The translations under genes were made by a program, and so were the position numbers. From Pseudomonadales bacterium (GTDB lineage: Bacteria; Pseudomonadota; Gammaproteobacteria; Pseudomonadales; Ketobacteraceae): a stretch of 64,000 nucleotides of DNA. Shown one piece after another: positions 17,743-27,800 of the stretch. The stretch covers positions 49,079 through 113,078 of the forward strand of contig PAPM01000038.1 of assembly GCA_002708905.1 (NCBI GenBank), written 5' to 3'. Numbering within the stretch: the stretch's first letter is position 1; each line of letters opens with the position of its first letter. The notes below the pieces were generated by a model. The model ran no database searches and had not been told where the DNA came from. It worked only from the letters and a program-made list of their open reading frames with translations.

Positions 17743-18051
17743 TCAGGAAACCGTTGGCGGCGCTCGGGGATGAACGGCATAGCGCGCGTTTAGGATTGGA
17801 AACGTTTGGCGAACAGTCTGCGGAATGGCAGGAGTAGGCGATGGCAGCGCGTAGGCCACCGCCAGGAACGCCGCTGTACTGCTGTTGTGTTGGTGCAGGC
17901 AGAATACACAATCCGTATGAAACCCCTGCGGCTCATCCTGGTGTCGGTGAGCCGCGGACGCCACCAGACTCCACACCAGCACCAACGCCAGCACAAACAG
18001 GAGACCTGAGTGACGGGGCAAGGATGATTGGTTCATGGAATGAGAATGCAT
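17743..18051 (-). CDS. Small DUF2946-like membrane/secreted protein
   Basis: A 102-residue protein with one N-terminal hydrophobic segment (about residues 14-34) and then HTDCVFCLHQH (45-55), a His and Cys pair arrangement typical of DUF2946-type proteins near metal transport genes. The tail is proline-rich and variable. It lies 78 bases upstream of the DUF2796 gene in the same direction and probably belongs to the same metal-linked cluster. Neither ATG 18051 nor 18036 has a good ribosome site. Confidence 0.6.
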   Translation of the reverse strand: MHSHSMNQSSLPRHSGLLFVLALVLVWSLVASAAHRHQDEPQGFHTDCVFCLHQHNSSTAAFLAVAYALPSPTPAIPQTVRQTFPILNARYAVHPRAPPTVS

Positions 18052-18264
18052 ATTCGAAAACTGCCCTGTTGGGGAACGCCACTATAGCACTGGATTCCGG
18101 ACCCGCTCAACCTGGTCCGGACAGGGGGCATTGTGTCCGGCAGGCAGGCCGTTAAGTTATTGTTTATTCAGCCACTTTAAATTTTTTATGCTGGTTGCAA
18201 CTTTTTTCGAAACCACTGCGTATTGGTATATGAACCCTAACCAAATACATTGAAGGACATACCC

Positions 18265-18729
18265 ATGAACTATACCAAACCTGTAATCTGCGCCCTGTTG
18301 ATCTCCACCCTGTCTGCGCCTGCCTTCGCGGCCAAACCCAACTCCTGGGGTGACTCCAGCGAAATGACCAAGGTTTCCCAAAAAATCGACGACAAGCAAT
18401 ATGAATCCGCCATCCAGGACCTGAAAAAAATGGTGGCCAGGGACGCGGACAACGCCGACGCCTACAATCTGCTGGGCTTCAGTCATCGCAAAATCAAGCA
18501 ATACGATGTTGCTGAAAAATATTACCTGCGCGCATTAACCCTCAACCCGAAGCACAAGGGTGCCATGGAGTACCTGGGTGAGCTGTATGTGGAAACCGAC
18601 CGCATGGACAAGGCCAACGCCATGCTGACCCGGCTGGATGAAGCCTGCTTCTTTGGCTGCAAGGAATACCGTCAGCTCAAAGGCTATATAGAGAAGAAGG
18701 AACAGAGCCTTAACGTCAGCGCCAACTAA
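18265..18729 (+). CDS. Periplasmic tetratricopeptide-repeat protein
   Basis: A 154-residue protein with a clear signal peptide (residues 1-21, ending APAFAA) and TPR units: ADNADAYNLLGFSHRKIKQYDVAEKYYLRAL (residues about 66-96) and the following PKHKGAMEYLGELYVETDRMDKANAML. TPRs mediate protein contacts. Two Cys near the C terminus (EACFFGCKEY) could form a disulfide. GAAGGA lies eight bases before the ATG at 18265. It stands alone on the plus strand between two leftward clusters; the following ECF sigma operon converges on it. Confidence 0.8.
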   Translation: MNYTKPVICALLISTLSAPAFAAKPNSWGDSSEMTKVSQKIDDKQYESAIQDLKKMVARDADNADAYNLLGFSHRKIKQYDVAEKYYLRALTLNPKHKGAMEYLGELYVETDRMDKANAMLTRLDEACFFGCKEYRQLKGYIEKKEQSLNVSAN

Positions 18730-18749
18730 TCGGCCTGCTGATGACGTTC

Positions 18750-18771
18750 GCGGCGCCCATTGCAGCGCCGC
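18750..18771. terminator. Hairpin between convergent TPR and anti-sigma genes
   Basis: GCGGCGC and GCGCCGC form a 7-bp GC stem with an 8-base loop between two convergent genes. It has no clear T-run on either strand, so termination would be weak or Rho-assisted. Confidence 0.45.
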
Positions 18772-18778
18772 AGCCTGC

Positions 18779-19510
18779 TTACCCTGTCTTACTCTGCCAA
18801 CCTTCCACTTTCACACACAAACCTTTCGCCAGGACACGATCACTGGGACGAGAAACACCAGGGCTGGTTTCCAGTGACACCAACAAATATTCTGCATCAG
18901 AAATCAAACCCCACTGCGGTTTGGTGAGGGATTTTTCAATGTGTTTCTCCACACTGATCTCACCCAGACTGCTGATACTGCCGTCAACTTTAGAAACCGC
19001 CCACAGTTGCAACTTCTGGTTCTGATCCACTTGCGGCTTTTCCAGCATATCCAACGCCAGTACACGCCCCGCCTGGGTGAGCGTCACCACCATAGTGGGT
19101 TTGGCATTGTCATCCTTCATCACCGCCACATAATTAATCGCGGCCGGTTGCGGTGCAGCGGGCACCAATACCAGCACCGCCAATGCCAGCGTACAGGCGA
19201 AGGCAAAGCCGGACAGATATTTGTAGAAGTTAAGTTTCTTTTTTAGCGTGGCCAGCATCGGGTCCGCCGCAACACCGGTGACACTGGCGATATTATCCCA
19301 GGTGGATTTTTTCGGGGCGACCTCCGGCGTATTTGAGTGCAGGGGTTGCAACTTGTCCTCCCACTGCCTGACGCGGTCCCGCAGATTCCGGTTCTCCCGC
19401 ATCAAAGTTTCCATGCGTTTGCGTGCGGAACCCCGCAGGGTACCGGTTACATAGTTTGATGCCAGCAGATCCTGCAACTCAGGATTTTGGTATCTTAGTG
19501 GCCCAGGCAT
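18779..19510 (-). CDS. Anti-sigma factor, RskA-like
   Basis: A 243-residue single-pass membrane anti-sigma factor. The N-terminal anti-sigma domain opens with NPELQDLLASNYVTGTLRG, typical of the RskA-like group without the zinc CHCC motif. A membrane helix spans about residues 97-117 (SGFAFACTLALAVLVLVP), and the outer domain (from about 130) has KLQLWAVSKVDGSISSLGEI and later LLVSLETSPGVSRPS, the anti-sigma-K C-terminal domain. It overlaps the sigma gene by 16 bases. Release of the sigma factor probably depends on regulated proteolysis; the signal is unknown. Confidence 0.88.
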   Translation of the reverse strand: MPGPLRYQNPELQDLLASNYVTGTLRGSARKRMETLMRENRNLRDRVRQWEDKLQPLHSNTPEVAPKKSTWDNIASVTGVAADPMLATLKKKLNFYKYLSGFAFACTLALAVLVLVPAAPQPAAINYVAVMKDDNAKPTMVVTLTQAGRVLALDMLEKPQVDQNQKLQLWAVSKVDGSISSLGEISVEKHIEKSLTKPQWGLISDAEYLLVSLETSPGVSRPSDRVLAKGLCVKVEGWQSKTG

Positions 19511-20097
19511 TTTGCTAACCTCGTCAAGCCGCGTTTCAACCAGGATTTCACGGTATTAATGGGTTGCTCCACATGAATGGCGATGTCTTCACGACTGTAG
19601 CCATAATAATACGCCATCAAAATCGCATTCCGGTTCAGAGCATCCAGGGTTTCAAGGCATTGCCTCAGTTTGTTGTCGGTATCCTGTTGTAGGATACCGA
19701 GTACCGGTGAACCGACCTCGTTCTTACCAAATAAACTCTGCACTTCTTCATACTGGTTGCGACGCTTTTGCTCACGCTTTTCAGCCCGCAGTTTATCCAG
19801 GGCACGATAGCGCAGCAGGGACGCCATCCAGGTCATCGGCTCCCCCTGATCACGGCGATACTCGCCGGCGTTATTCCAGATCTGGAGAAAGGTTTCCTGC
19901 AACACGTCATTACTCAGGTCGGCGTCGTTCAGCAACTTCATGGCAATTCCATTCAGTTTTCCAGCCACCTTCTGATAAAGCTGCTGCAGGGCCTGCTGGT
20001 CCTTCAACGTAATACGGGCCAGCAGATGGTCAAGCTGGTCTGCTGCTTCCCTCGCTCTCTCCGTATATTGATTTTCAAGCACTTCGCCACTGGTCAT
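19495..20097 (-). CDS. ECF sigma factor, SigK-like
   Basis: A 200-residue extracytoplasmic-function sigma factor. Region 2 shows LYQKVAGKLNGIAMKLLNDADLSNDVLQETFLQIWNNAGEY and GEPMTWMASLLRYRALDKLR; region 4 is LNRNAILMAYYYGYSREDIAIHVEQPINTVKSWLKRGL. It is paired with the overlapping RskA-like anti-sigma gene, the usual arrangement for this ECF group. Autoregulation from a promoter in 20098-20240 would be expected, but I could not define it. Confidence 0.9.
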   Translation of the reverse strand: MTSGEVLENQYTERAREAADQLDHLLARITLKDQQALQQLYQKVAGKLNGIAMKLLNDADLSNDVLQETFLQIWNNAGEYRRDQGEPMTWMASLLRYRALDKLRAEKREQKRRNQYEEVQSLFGKNEVGSPVLGILQQDTDNKLRQCLETLDALNRNAILMAYYYGYSREDIAIHVEQPINTVKSWLKRGLTRLAKCLGH

Positions 20098-20246
20098 GCC
20101 GGTCTCGCTGTTTTCCCACTCGATGCACCCATTCTATCGAAATTGATACGATGTAGAACGTACTAAAGTTGCATCCGGTGAATCGATATCCAGCATTGAT
20201 AAAGGAGTCTTACGGGTCTTGGTACAGGTAGGTGATACAGAAAGCT

Positions 20247-20275
20247 GGCGCGCCTGATAGCCCGACAGGCGCGCC
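20247..20275 (-). terminator. Terminator-like hairpin after the Pil-Chp operon
   Basis: GGCGCGCCTG and CAGGCGCGCC make a perfect 10-bp stem with a 9-base loop, 27 bases beyond the chpC stop. On the minus strand the stem is followed by AGCTTTCTG, so the U-tract is weak. It probably ends the long leftward operon. Confidence 0.6.
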
Positions 20276-20301
20276 TATAGGAAACGGTGCTTGAAGACGG
20301 G

Positions 20302-20751
20302 TCAGATGAGCTGGTTGAGCTGACGCTCCACGTTGGCCAGATCAGGTATTACTGCCCGCTCGCCACTGACCATCACCAGGGTGTCGTAGGCCGGGTCCTC
20401 AGAGGGCTCTTCTCCCCCCAGTTCCTCCGGGAACACCCGCACCAGACGGGGCAGGCCCTGCACCGAAATCGCATAGAACGGCACTTTGCATTCGCCCACA
20501 CCGTTGATCACGGCGAGCCGGGAACCCTGGGCCGCATCCTCGATCTCTGAATTGTTCATTAATTCCAGCGAGATCACCGGCAATGCCACACCGCGCCAGT
20601 CCACGGTACCCAGCATCCAGTCCGGCGTATCCTCCTGCTTTTGCGGTTGGTCCCAACTGACGATTTCCGCCACTGCCACGTTGGGTATCAACAGGGGGCG
20701 ACCGATCATGGGGATCAGCAGGCTGGCGATCTGTTCTGGTACTTGTGCCAT
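20302..20751 (-). CDS. chpC: CheW-like adaptor ChpC
   Basis: A 149-residue CheW-domain protein, last gene of the Pil-Chp operon. The start MAQVPEQIASLLIPMIGRPLLIPN and LGTVDWRGVALPVISLELMN are typical of ChpC. It couples receptors to the ChpA kinase, an accessory to PilI. The ATG at 20751 matches the family N terminus; longer in-frame forms would run into the chpB gene. It begins 26 bases after chpB ends. Confidence 0.9.
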   Translation of the reverse strand: MAQVPEQIASLLIPMIGRPLLIPNVAVAEIVSWDQPQKQEDTPDWMLGTVDWRGVALPVISLELMNNSEIEDAAQGSRLAVINGVGECKVPFYAISVQGLPRLVRVFPEELGGEEPSEDPAYDTLVMVSGERAVIPDLANVERQLNQLI

Positions 20752-20777
20752 AACGATATCCGTTAATCTGTGTTCTG

Positions 20778-21812
20778 TTAATTTATCAGCGATTCGGAGT
20801 AGTGCTTCGCTGTGTATTCCATCAATTTCCGGGCCAGTTGCTTGGGTGAGCCACTGTAGGTCACACAGCCGGTGGCCCGTGCCGAGTCCGGCTGGGAACT
20901 GTTGGCGCAGGTCTCGGCCGTCTGCGCCCATACCTCGATTCCCATTTGCCGTAATTTTGCCGCGGAAATAGCGCCATCATTACCCATTCCACTAAACAGT
21001 ATAGCCCCGGTCTGCACTCCAAAGTGATCCGCCATCAGCGACATCACCTGGTCAATGGACGGGGAATAGGGCCCTTCCCATTGTTCTTCAAACAATTCCA
21101 CCCGACCAAACTGATTCACCGTCATCACCTGTTCAATAGGGGCAATCATGATTTCCCCATGACTCAGGCAACGACCGGCCAGGGGTGCCTTGAAACGAAA
21201 GTGGGAGTTTCGCCCCCAGACCTTGCTCAAGGTGTCCTGAAAGCCCGGATCGATATGTTGGGCAATCACAAAGGCGATGGGCAAACCAGCCGGCAGTTCG
21301 TCCAAAAATTCCTTGACCGCCGCCGGACCTCCCAGCGAGGCGCCCAACACCCAGACATTGGAGGCCGGTTCCCCTTCGGGCTCTTCCTCCAGATCCGGGA
21401 CAACCGGTTCCAGGGCCACCTGGGCCAGGGTCTGGATGGCCGCGTCTTCAGGGCAGGGCTTGCCCACGATATCCTTCAGCTTGGAAAAAATTTTTCGTTC
21501 CCAGCGCTGGAACTGCAAACTGCTGACACTGGGTGCATTGCCTTCACCCAACAGGATGGGTGCTTTGGACGCTTCGAACAGGTGAACAATAAAGTCGGAC
21601 CATTTGTCTTCGTCCTCGATGTCCACCAACCAGACGTCGGCCTGATCCCCGGTAATCAATTCTTCACTGACCTTATCCGGCGACAAGGTCACCGCCACGC
21701 CATAGCCCGCCGACTCAATGGCCTTACAGACCACGTGTCGTTGCAGTGTAGAATCTGCAATCACCCCCACCCGGGGGTTCGCCCCTTTTGGGGGGCCGGG
21801 CTTGTCCGACAC
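20778..21812 (-). CDS. chpB: Chemotaxis protein-glutamate methylesterase ChpB
   Basis: A 344-residue CheB-type enzyme that demethylates receptor glutamates on PilJ. The C-terminal esterase domain has the triad: Ser in LGASLGGPAAV, His in AQHIDPGF and Asp in FSGMGNDGA. The first 100 residues look like a receiver domain that has decayed: the acidic pair is missing (GVIADSTLQR) though LVDIEDED keeps an Asp. It starts with GTG one base after the chpA stop, indicating coupling. Confidence 0.92.
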   Translation of the reverse strand: MSDKPGPPKGANPRVGVIADSTLQRHVVCKAIESAGYGVAVTLSPDKVSEELITGDQADVWLVDIEDEDKWSDFIVHLFEASKAPILLGEGNAPSVSSLQFQRWERKIFSKLKDIVGKPCPEDAAIQTLAQVALEPVVPDLEEEPEGEPASNVWVLGASLGGPAAVKEFLDELPAGLPIAFVIAQHIDPGFQDTLSKVWGRNSHFRFKAPLAGRCLSHGEIMIAPIEQVMTVNQFGRVELFEEQWEGPYSPSIDQVMSLMADHFGVQTGAILFSGMGNDGAISAAKLRQMGIEVWAQTAETCANSSQPDSARATGCVTYSGSPKQLARKLMEYTAKHYSESLIN

Positions 21813-21813
21813 A

Positions 21814-24800
21814 CTAGGCTTCCTGTTTGATCAGATCTTCTATGGTCTGCAGCAGTACGGTTTCCTGATAAGGTTTACCCATGTAGCGGTTTACGCCGAT
21901 ACTCATGGCCCGGTCACGGTGCTTCTCTCCGGTTCGTGAGGTAATCATAATAATCGGTGTATCCTGCAAGCGTTCATCGTGGCGCACCAGGGTAGCCACT
22001 TCGAAGCCGTCCATACGGGGCATTTCAATATCCAGCAGCATGACATCGGGCTTGATATCCTGCAGCTGGGTAATGGCATCCACCCCGTCTTTGGCGGTCA
22101 CCACATCGAAGCCGTTACGCTCCAACAGACGGCTGGTAACCTTACGCACCGTAACCGAATCGTCCACCACCATAACCAGCGGGGTTTCGTTGGACTCTTC
22201 TTTAGCCCGCGGCTGTTCGACTTCTTCCAGATTCTCTTCCAGGCTGAGTTGCGCCTGTTCGGCCCGAATCACCGCGTTCAGATCCAGGATGATAACCACG
22301 CTGCCGTCCCCTCTGATGGTGGCACCGGAAATACCGCTCACTGCCGCCAGTTGCGGACCGACGGATTTCACCACCACCTCGCGGGAGCCCAACAGGGCAT
22401 CCACCTGCAATGCCACTGCATGATCACCACCGCGCACCAACAATACCGGAATCGGCTTGGTGTGGCTGGTCAGGTTGGGAATCGGGTTGTTGTGCACATA
22501 GCGGCCCAGGTAACGCATGCTGTATTGCTGTGAGGCATACTCAAACTTGGGTGCATCCGGCTGGTAATAGGCTTCCAGTTCATAGGGGCTGACCCGCACG
22601 ATACCTTCGATGTTGTTCAATGGAATCGCGTACTGGTCTTCACCCACCCGCACCATCAACGCACGGTTGACCGATACGGTAAACGGCAGGCGAATGGTGA
22701 ACTGGGAACCGGCACCCGGTGCGGAGTGCAGCTTGACGTTACCGCCCAGCTGCTTGATCTCGCTGTGCACCACGTCCATGCCCACACCCCGACCGGAAAT
22801 CTGGGTCACTTTTTCAGCGGTACTGAAACCGGGCTTGAAGATAAACTGCATCACTTCCTTATCAGTAAGTGGTGCATCCGCCTTCATCAGATTACGTTCG
22901 ATAGCGCGCTTTCTGACGCCTTCCAGGTTGATACCCTTACCATCGTCAGTCAGTCGCAACACCACTTCACCGCCTTCCCGCGCCAGGTGAATGGTGATAC
23001 GGCCGGTATCTTTCTTACCGGCGGCAACGCGCTGTTCCGGGGTTTCCAGACCGTGGTCCACCGCGTTACGCAGCATGTGCTCCAACGGCGGCACCATCCG
23101 CTCCAACACGGTACGGTCCATTTCACCTTCTGCACCGATGATTTCCAGCTCTGCCTTTTTCCCCACTTCACCGGCTATCTGCCGCACAATACGGCGCAAA
23201 CGCGGCACCATGCGGGAGAACGGAACCATGCGGGTGCGCATCAGGCTTTCCTGCAACTCGGAATTGATACGGCCCTGCTGGATCAAAAGGGTTTCCGCAT
23301 CGCGGGCACGGTCCGTTAACGAGTCCCGCAAGTCCATCATATCCGACACAGTCTCGCCCAGGGATCGGGACAACTGGTTCAGGGTGGAGTAGCGGTCCAT
23401 CTCCAGGGGATCGAAGTCTTCGTATTCTTCACCTTCGGTCTGGGCCTGTTGATAGCGATACAGGATCTGGGCTTCGGTTTCGATGTCCAGACGGCGCAGC
23501 AGTTCGCGGGCACGGTCGATGGTCATGCCGATTTCACCGATGACCCCGTTGAAGTCGGTAATCTCCTGTTCGATACGGCCGCGGAAGATGGAGGTTTCAC
23601 CGGCCAGGTTCACCAGGTTCTCCATCAGCTCGGACGACACCTTGACGCTCTCACCGCTGGTGCGTTTTTTGTCTTCGGTATGGAACGCAGAGGCAGGCAA
23701 CATTTCGTCGGGCTTCGGCGCAACAAAGCTTTCCTGTGGCTCCGGCTGCGGCGTTATGGGCACCACATTGTCCGGTGTGCTGGCAACCGGCTCCGGTTGC
23801 GGCTCTCGTCCCGGCTCTCCTCCCGGCATGGGCTCTTCGTCCATGGTGAATTCGAATTCGACGTTATCCTCTTCAGCTGCGGAGGAAATCAGTTCACCAC
23901 CGTGCTGACGCAGGTGATCCATTTGCTCGAACAGTTTGTCGTGCTCGGCTTGCACCTTGGCAAAGAATTCATCTCCCATTGCCACGCCATCGGTTTCGCT
24001 CTGGATCAGGAAGGTTTCAAAGTTATGGCTGAGGTTACCGATATGCACCAGACCCGCCAGACGGGCACCCCCTTTCAGGGTGTGCAGCAAGCGTTTCATC
24101 TCATCCAGATGCTCATGGTTATCCCGCTCGGATAACCAGGTGTTGATAGTATTGTCGATACCTTCCGTGAGTTCTTCCGCTTCCTCCAGGAAGATCTCCA
24201 GGATTTCGGTATCCACCTCTTCGCCGCTGCCACCCAAGGCGGACAATGCCTGGGTATCCGCTTCCGGTTGCGGTTCGAAAGCCGGTTTCTCGGCGACCGT
24301 CAGGGTGGGTAATTCCACTTCCTCCGCCTCTTCAACCTCAGCTTCAGGCGCCACGGCTTCCAGGCGGCCGTGGGTGAAATCATCAATCTTGCCGATCAGA
24401 TCGTCCGCTGCCTTGGCCTGCTGGCCACTCTGGATGCTTTCAAACATCACCGACAAGCGATCATGGCACTGGTGCAACAAATCAAACAGCGCCGGAGTGG
24501 CCGTGAAGGTGCGCATGCACAAGCCTTCGTACAGATTCTCCAGGTTATGGGCCAGATCCCCCATCTCCTTCATGTCGGACATGCGGGCCCCGCCCTTCAA
24601 GGTGTGCAGGCTGCGCTGGAGTCCGGCGACAATTTCCAAGTCAGATGGCTGTTCCACCCAACTCTGCAATTGTTCGGAGGTGGTATCCAGAATCTCGGAG
24701 GCTTCCTCCAGGAAGATTTCCACCAGCTCGGGATCGAAATCCCCCGCCAGATCTTCCTGTGGTGCAGCGGCGAGCATGGGCTCTTCTTCCAGTTCGTCGA

Positions 24801-27800
24801 TTTCCTCAACACTGAAGTCGGAAGGCTCAGCACCATCGTCTTCGATAATCAGTTCTTCTGCTTCGAATGCGGGCAATTCAGGTTCTGCTTCCGCAACCGG
24901 CTCCTCGGTTTCAAACTCAAACTCGACGGTTTCGGTCTCAGTCTCAGGCTCAGATTGCGACTCAAAACTCAACTCAGGTTCTGCTTCAGGCTCAGGTTCA
25001 GGTTCTGTTTCTTCCAGCGTGATGCCAAACTCGTCGCTATCCGGCAACTCAGCAATAATGGGTTCCGGCTCTTCCACATTGCCAAGATCAATAGACTCTT
25101 CTTCAGCACCGGTTTCGATATCAGGTTGTACCTGTTCGGCCGCTTCCAGTTGCTCGCTGACTTCCGGCGCCTGATCCATCAATGCCTGCAGCTCAGACAC
25201 CAGGGCATCATCTGCTGTAACCGGCTGGCCGGCAGCGATGAAATCCATCATGTTAACCAGGGACTCATGGGCCTTGTGTGCGGTACGGAAGAACACAGGA
25301 TCCGGTGTGATCATGCCGTTGGCAGCCGCTTCATAAAGCTCTTCCAGCGTCATGCTCAGCTCCACTACCTCACTCAACTGGGCAGCGGTGGCGCTACGGG
25401 CCAGGATACGCAGTTCCTGACGCAATTTTTCCAGATCAGCTCCGGGTACCGGGTTTTGTTCCCAGTGACTGAGCACATCCCCGGCATCCATGATCAGGTC
25501 CATGCCTTCGGACAGGAACATGCTGACCACTTGGGGATCAGGACGTCCGGCCTTGGCGGCCAGCTCTTCCTCGGTATGCTTGAGCTTCTCATCCCGCATC
25601 TGTTCCAGACGCTGCAACAGTTCTTCACTACCAGCGATAGGCGCTGACGGGTGGGACATCAGATCCACCAGGCCCTGCTCGATGGCCTGTACAAAATCGT
25701 CCAGCAATTGCAGGATATCGTAGGATGCGGCTACGCCCTGCAGGTGGCACTCTTTGAAGAATCGCTCAGTGGGGGACGCCAGCTCCGCAATCGGCGTAAT
25801 GCCCGCCATATGGGCGCTGCCCTTGAGGGTGTGCAGTGCGCGCAACATGTCGTCGCTGAGCACGTCGTTATTATCCTGGGCCAGAAACTCTTTCAGGGTA
25901 TCCAGGTGGGAAGACGCTTCCTGACTGAAGATATCCACCAACACCGGATCGATCTCGCTGCCGGACTCTTCCGCAACGGACACCTCCGCAACGGCTTCTT
26001 CCACTGCAGGCAATTCTTCCAGTTCCGGCGCTTCGGCAGCCACCGCCGGTGCCGCTGCCAGACTGAGGTCGTCCGGAATGGCAGGCGGTTCTTCTCCCTT
26101 GGACAAGGCATCGGCGACCGCCGCCAAAGCATCCACATTGATCGTGGGCTTGACCCGGTCCTCAAACGCTTTCACCAGGGTGGGCACCACTTCCGTCACC
26201 CGGTCGACGATAGCGGTTACCTTGTCTGTGGTGGGAATGGTATTGTCCAGCACCCGGTTAAGCATGTTCTCCACCGACCAGGCCAGTTCGCCCACCACGG
26301 AAGCACCCACCATGCGGCCACTGCCTTTCAGCGTATGGTAGGCACGACGCAGTTCTTTCAATGCTTCCTCATTGTCGTAATCGTTTTTCCACTGGGGCAG
26401 ATACTCGTTGATGGTCTCCAGCACCTCGCCCGCTTCTTCGATAAAGATCTCAATGACCTCATCGTCGATCAGGTCATCTTCGTCTTCCGGCACGGGTTCC
26501 GGTTCCGGAGCCGCCACAGTTTCACCGGCCGCCTGCAGATCTTCCTCGGTAAATTCGATTTGAATGATGTCATCGTCATCGCCGCCTTCAAGATCATCCA
26601 GCGCCAGTTCTTCCTCAACGACAGGCACCTCCATCTCGATGTCTGTTTCCGGCTCTGCTTCCGCTTCCAACAATGTGGGCGCCATTTCACTGGGATCGAT
26701 GCGCTCCGCAGGATAGCCCAATGCGGAAACGGCTTCTTCGGCAATGGACAGAATGTCTTCATCACCAGGGAAACGATCACCCAACCGTTCCAGATAATAC
26801 TCCACGCTGGTGATGGCATCCGCCAGGGTGTCCAACTGCTTCCAATCCGGTTTCACCCGGGCTTCAATCAATTGTTCACTAATGAAATTGATACAACTCT
26901 GCAGCAAGGCCGCCGGGTGGGCCAGAGGCACCATCAGCAGCCCGCCACGAACACTGTGGAGAATGTCGGGCACCGCCTGCAATGGCCCCAGATCAAACTC
27001 GGAACTGATGTAATCCGAAATGGCCTCTTTGGCGTTTTCCAGTCCGGTACGGGATTCCTCAATGACGGCAGAACGGGCTTTGCTGATTTGCTCCGGCGAA
27101 ACGAATTGGGAATCATCCTCTTCGTCACCAGCCCCGGACGCGGATGGATCATGGGCCATGCCCTGCAGGGTAGCTTCCACATACAACAGCGCGCCGGCCA
27201 CATCCATCAGCATATTGTCGTCCGGCATATCCGGGTTTTCAACGATACGTCCGATGGTATCAATCTGTTCCACGATAACGCGGCGGGGGTTGCCCACACC
27301 CAATACCGCCAGAGTGTCGGCGATCTGCTTCAATACGGGAATCACTGTGCGCAGATCAGTACCGTCGTGAGCCTGCCCGCGCATAAACAGGTCCAGGGTT
27401 TCCTTGACGCTACTCAGCTCTTCCAGCAACGCGGAAACAACGGAGGCAATGGCTTCCTTATCAGGTCCGCTCAGGCGATCGCGTTCATCATCCAACCGTT
27501 CTTCAGACGGTAACGCGCGATCCAACTTGAAGGAGGCTTTGACCTTTTGAATGCGGGAGGTTTCACCCTCTGCTCGCGCCACATAGAACAACAGGTTTTT
27601 CAGCAGGTCTGTGGGCAGCTCTTCATCGCGATGGGCGCCGGTATCGATACTGTGCTTGAGCTGGCGGTCCAATTGACCAAACAACATTTTCACCGAGGTG
27701 CCCAGCTCAATGTAGGAACGGGATACGCCTTCCACCAGCGCAGCGGCCACCCACCATAGTTGACCCATAGGGGTGTTGCTATAGAGTTGTTCGAGCTTGG

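Noticed and set aside
24895..25015. Hexamer-like repeat as a CRISPR or satellite array
   Set aside because: The units are imperfect, lack spacers and encode the acidic linker of ChpA in frame.
22726..25647. Long plus-strand reading frames across chpA
   Set aside because: They are antisense to a protein with clear kinase and Hpt motifs; their composition (Ser or Leu/Phe-rich) follows from the codon bias of the minus strand gene.
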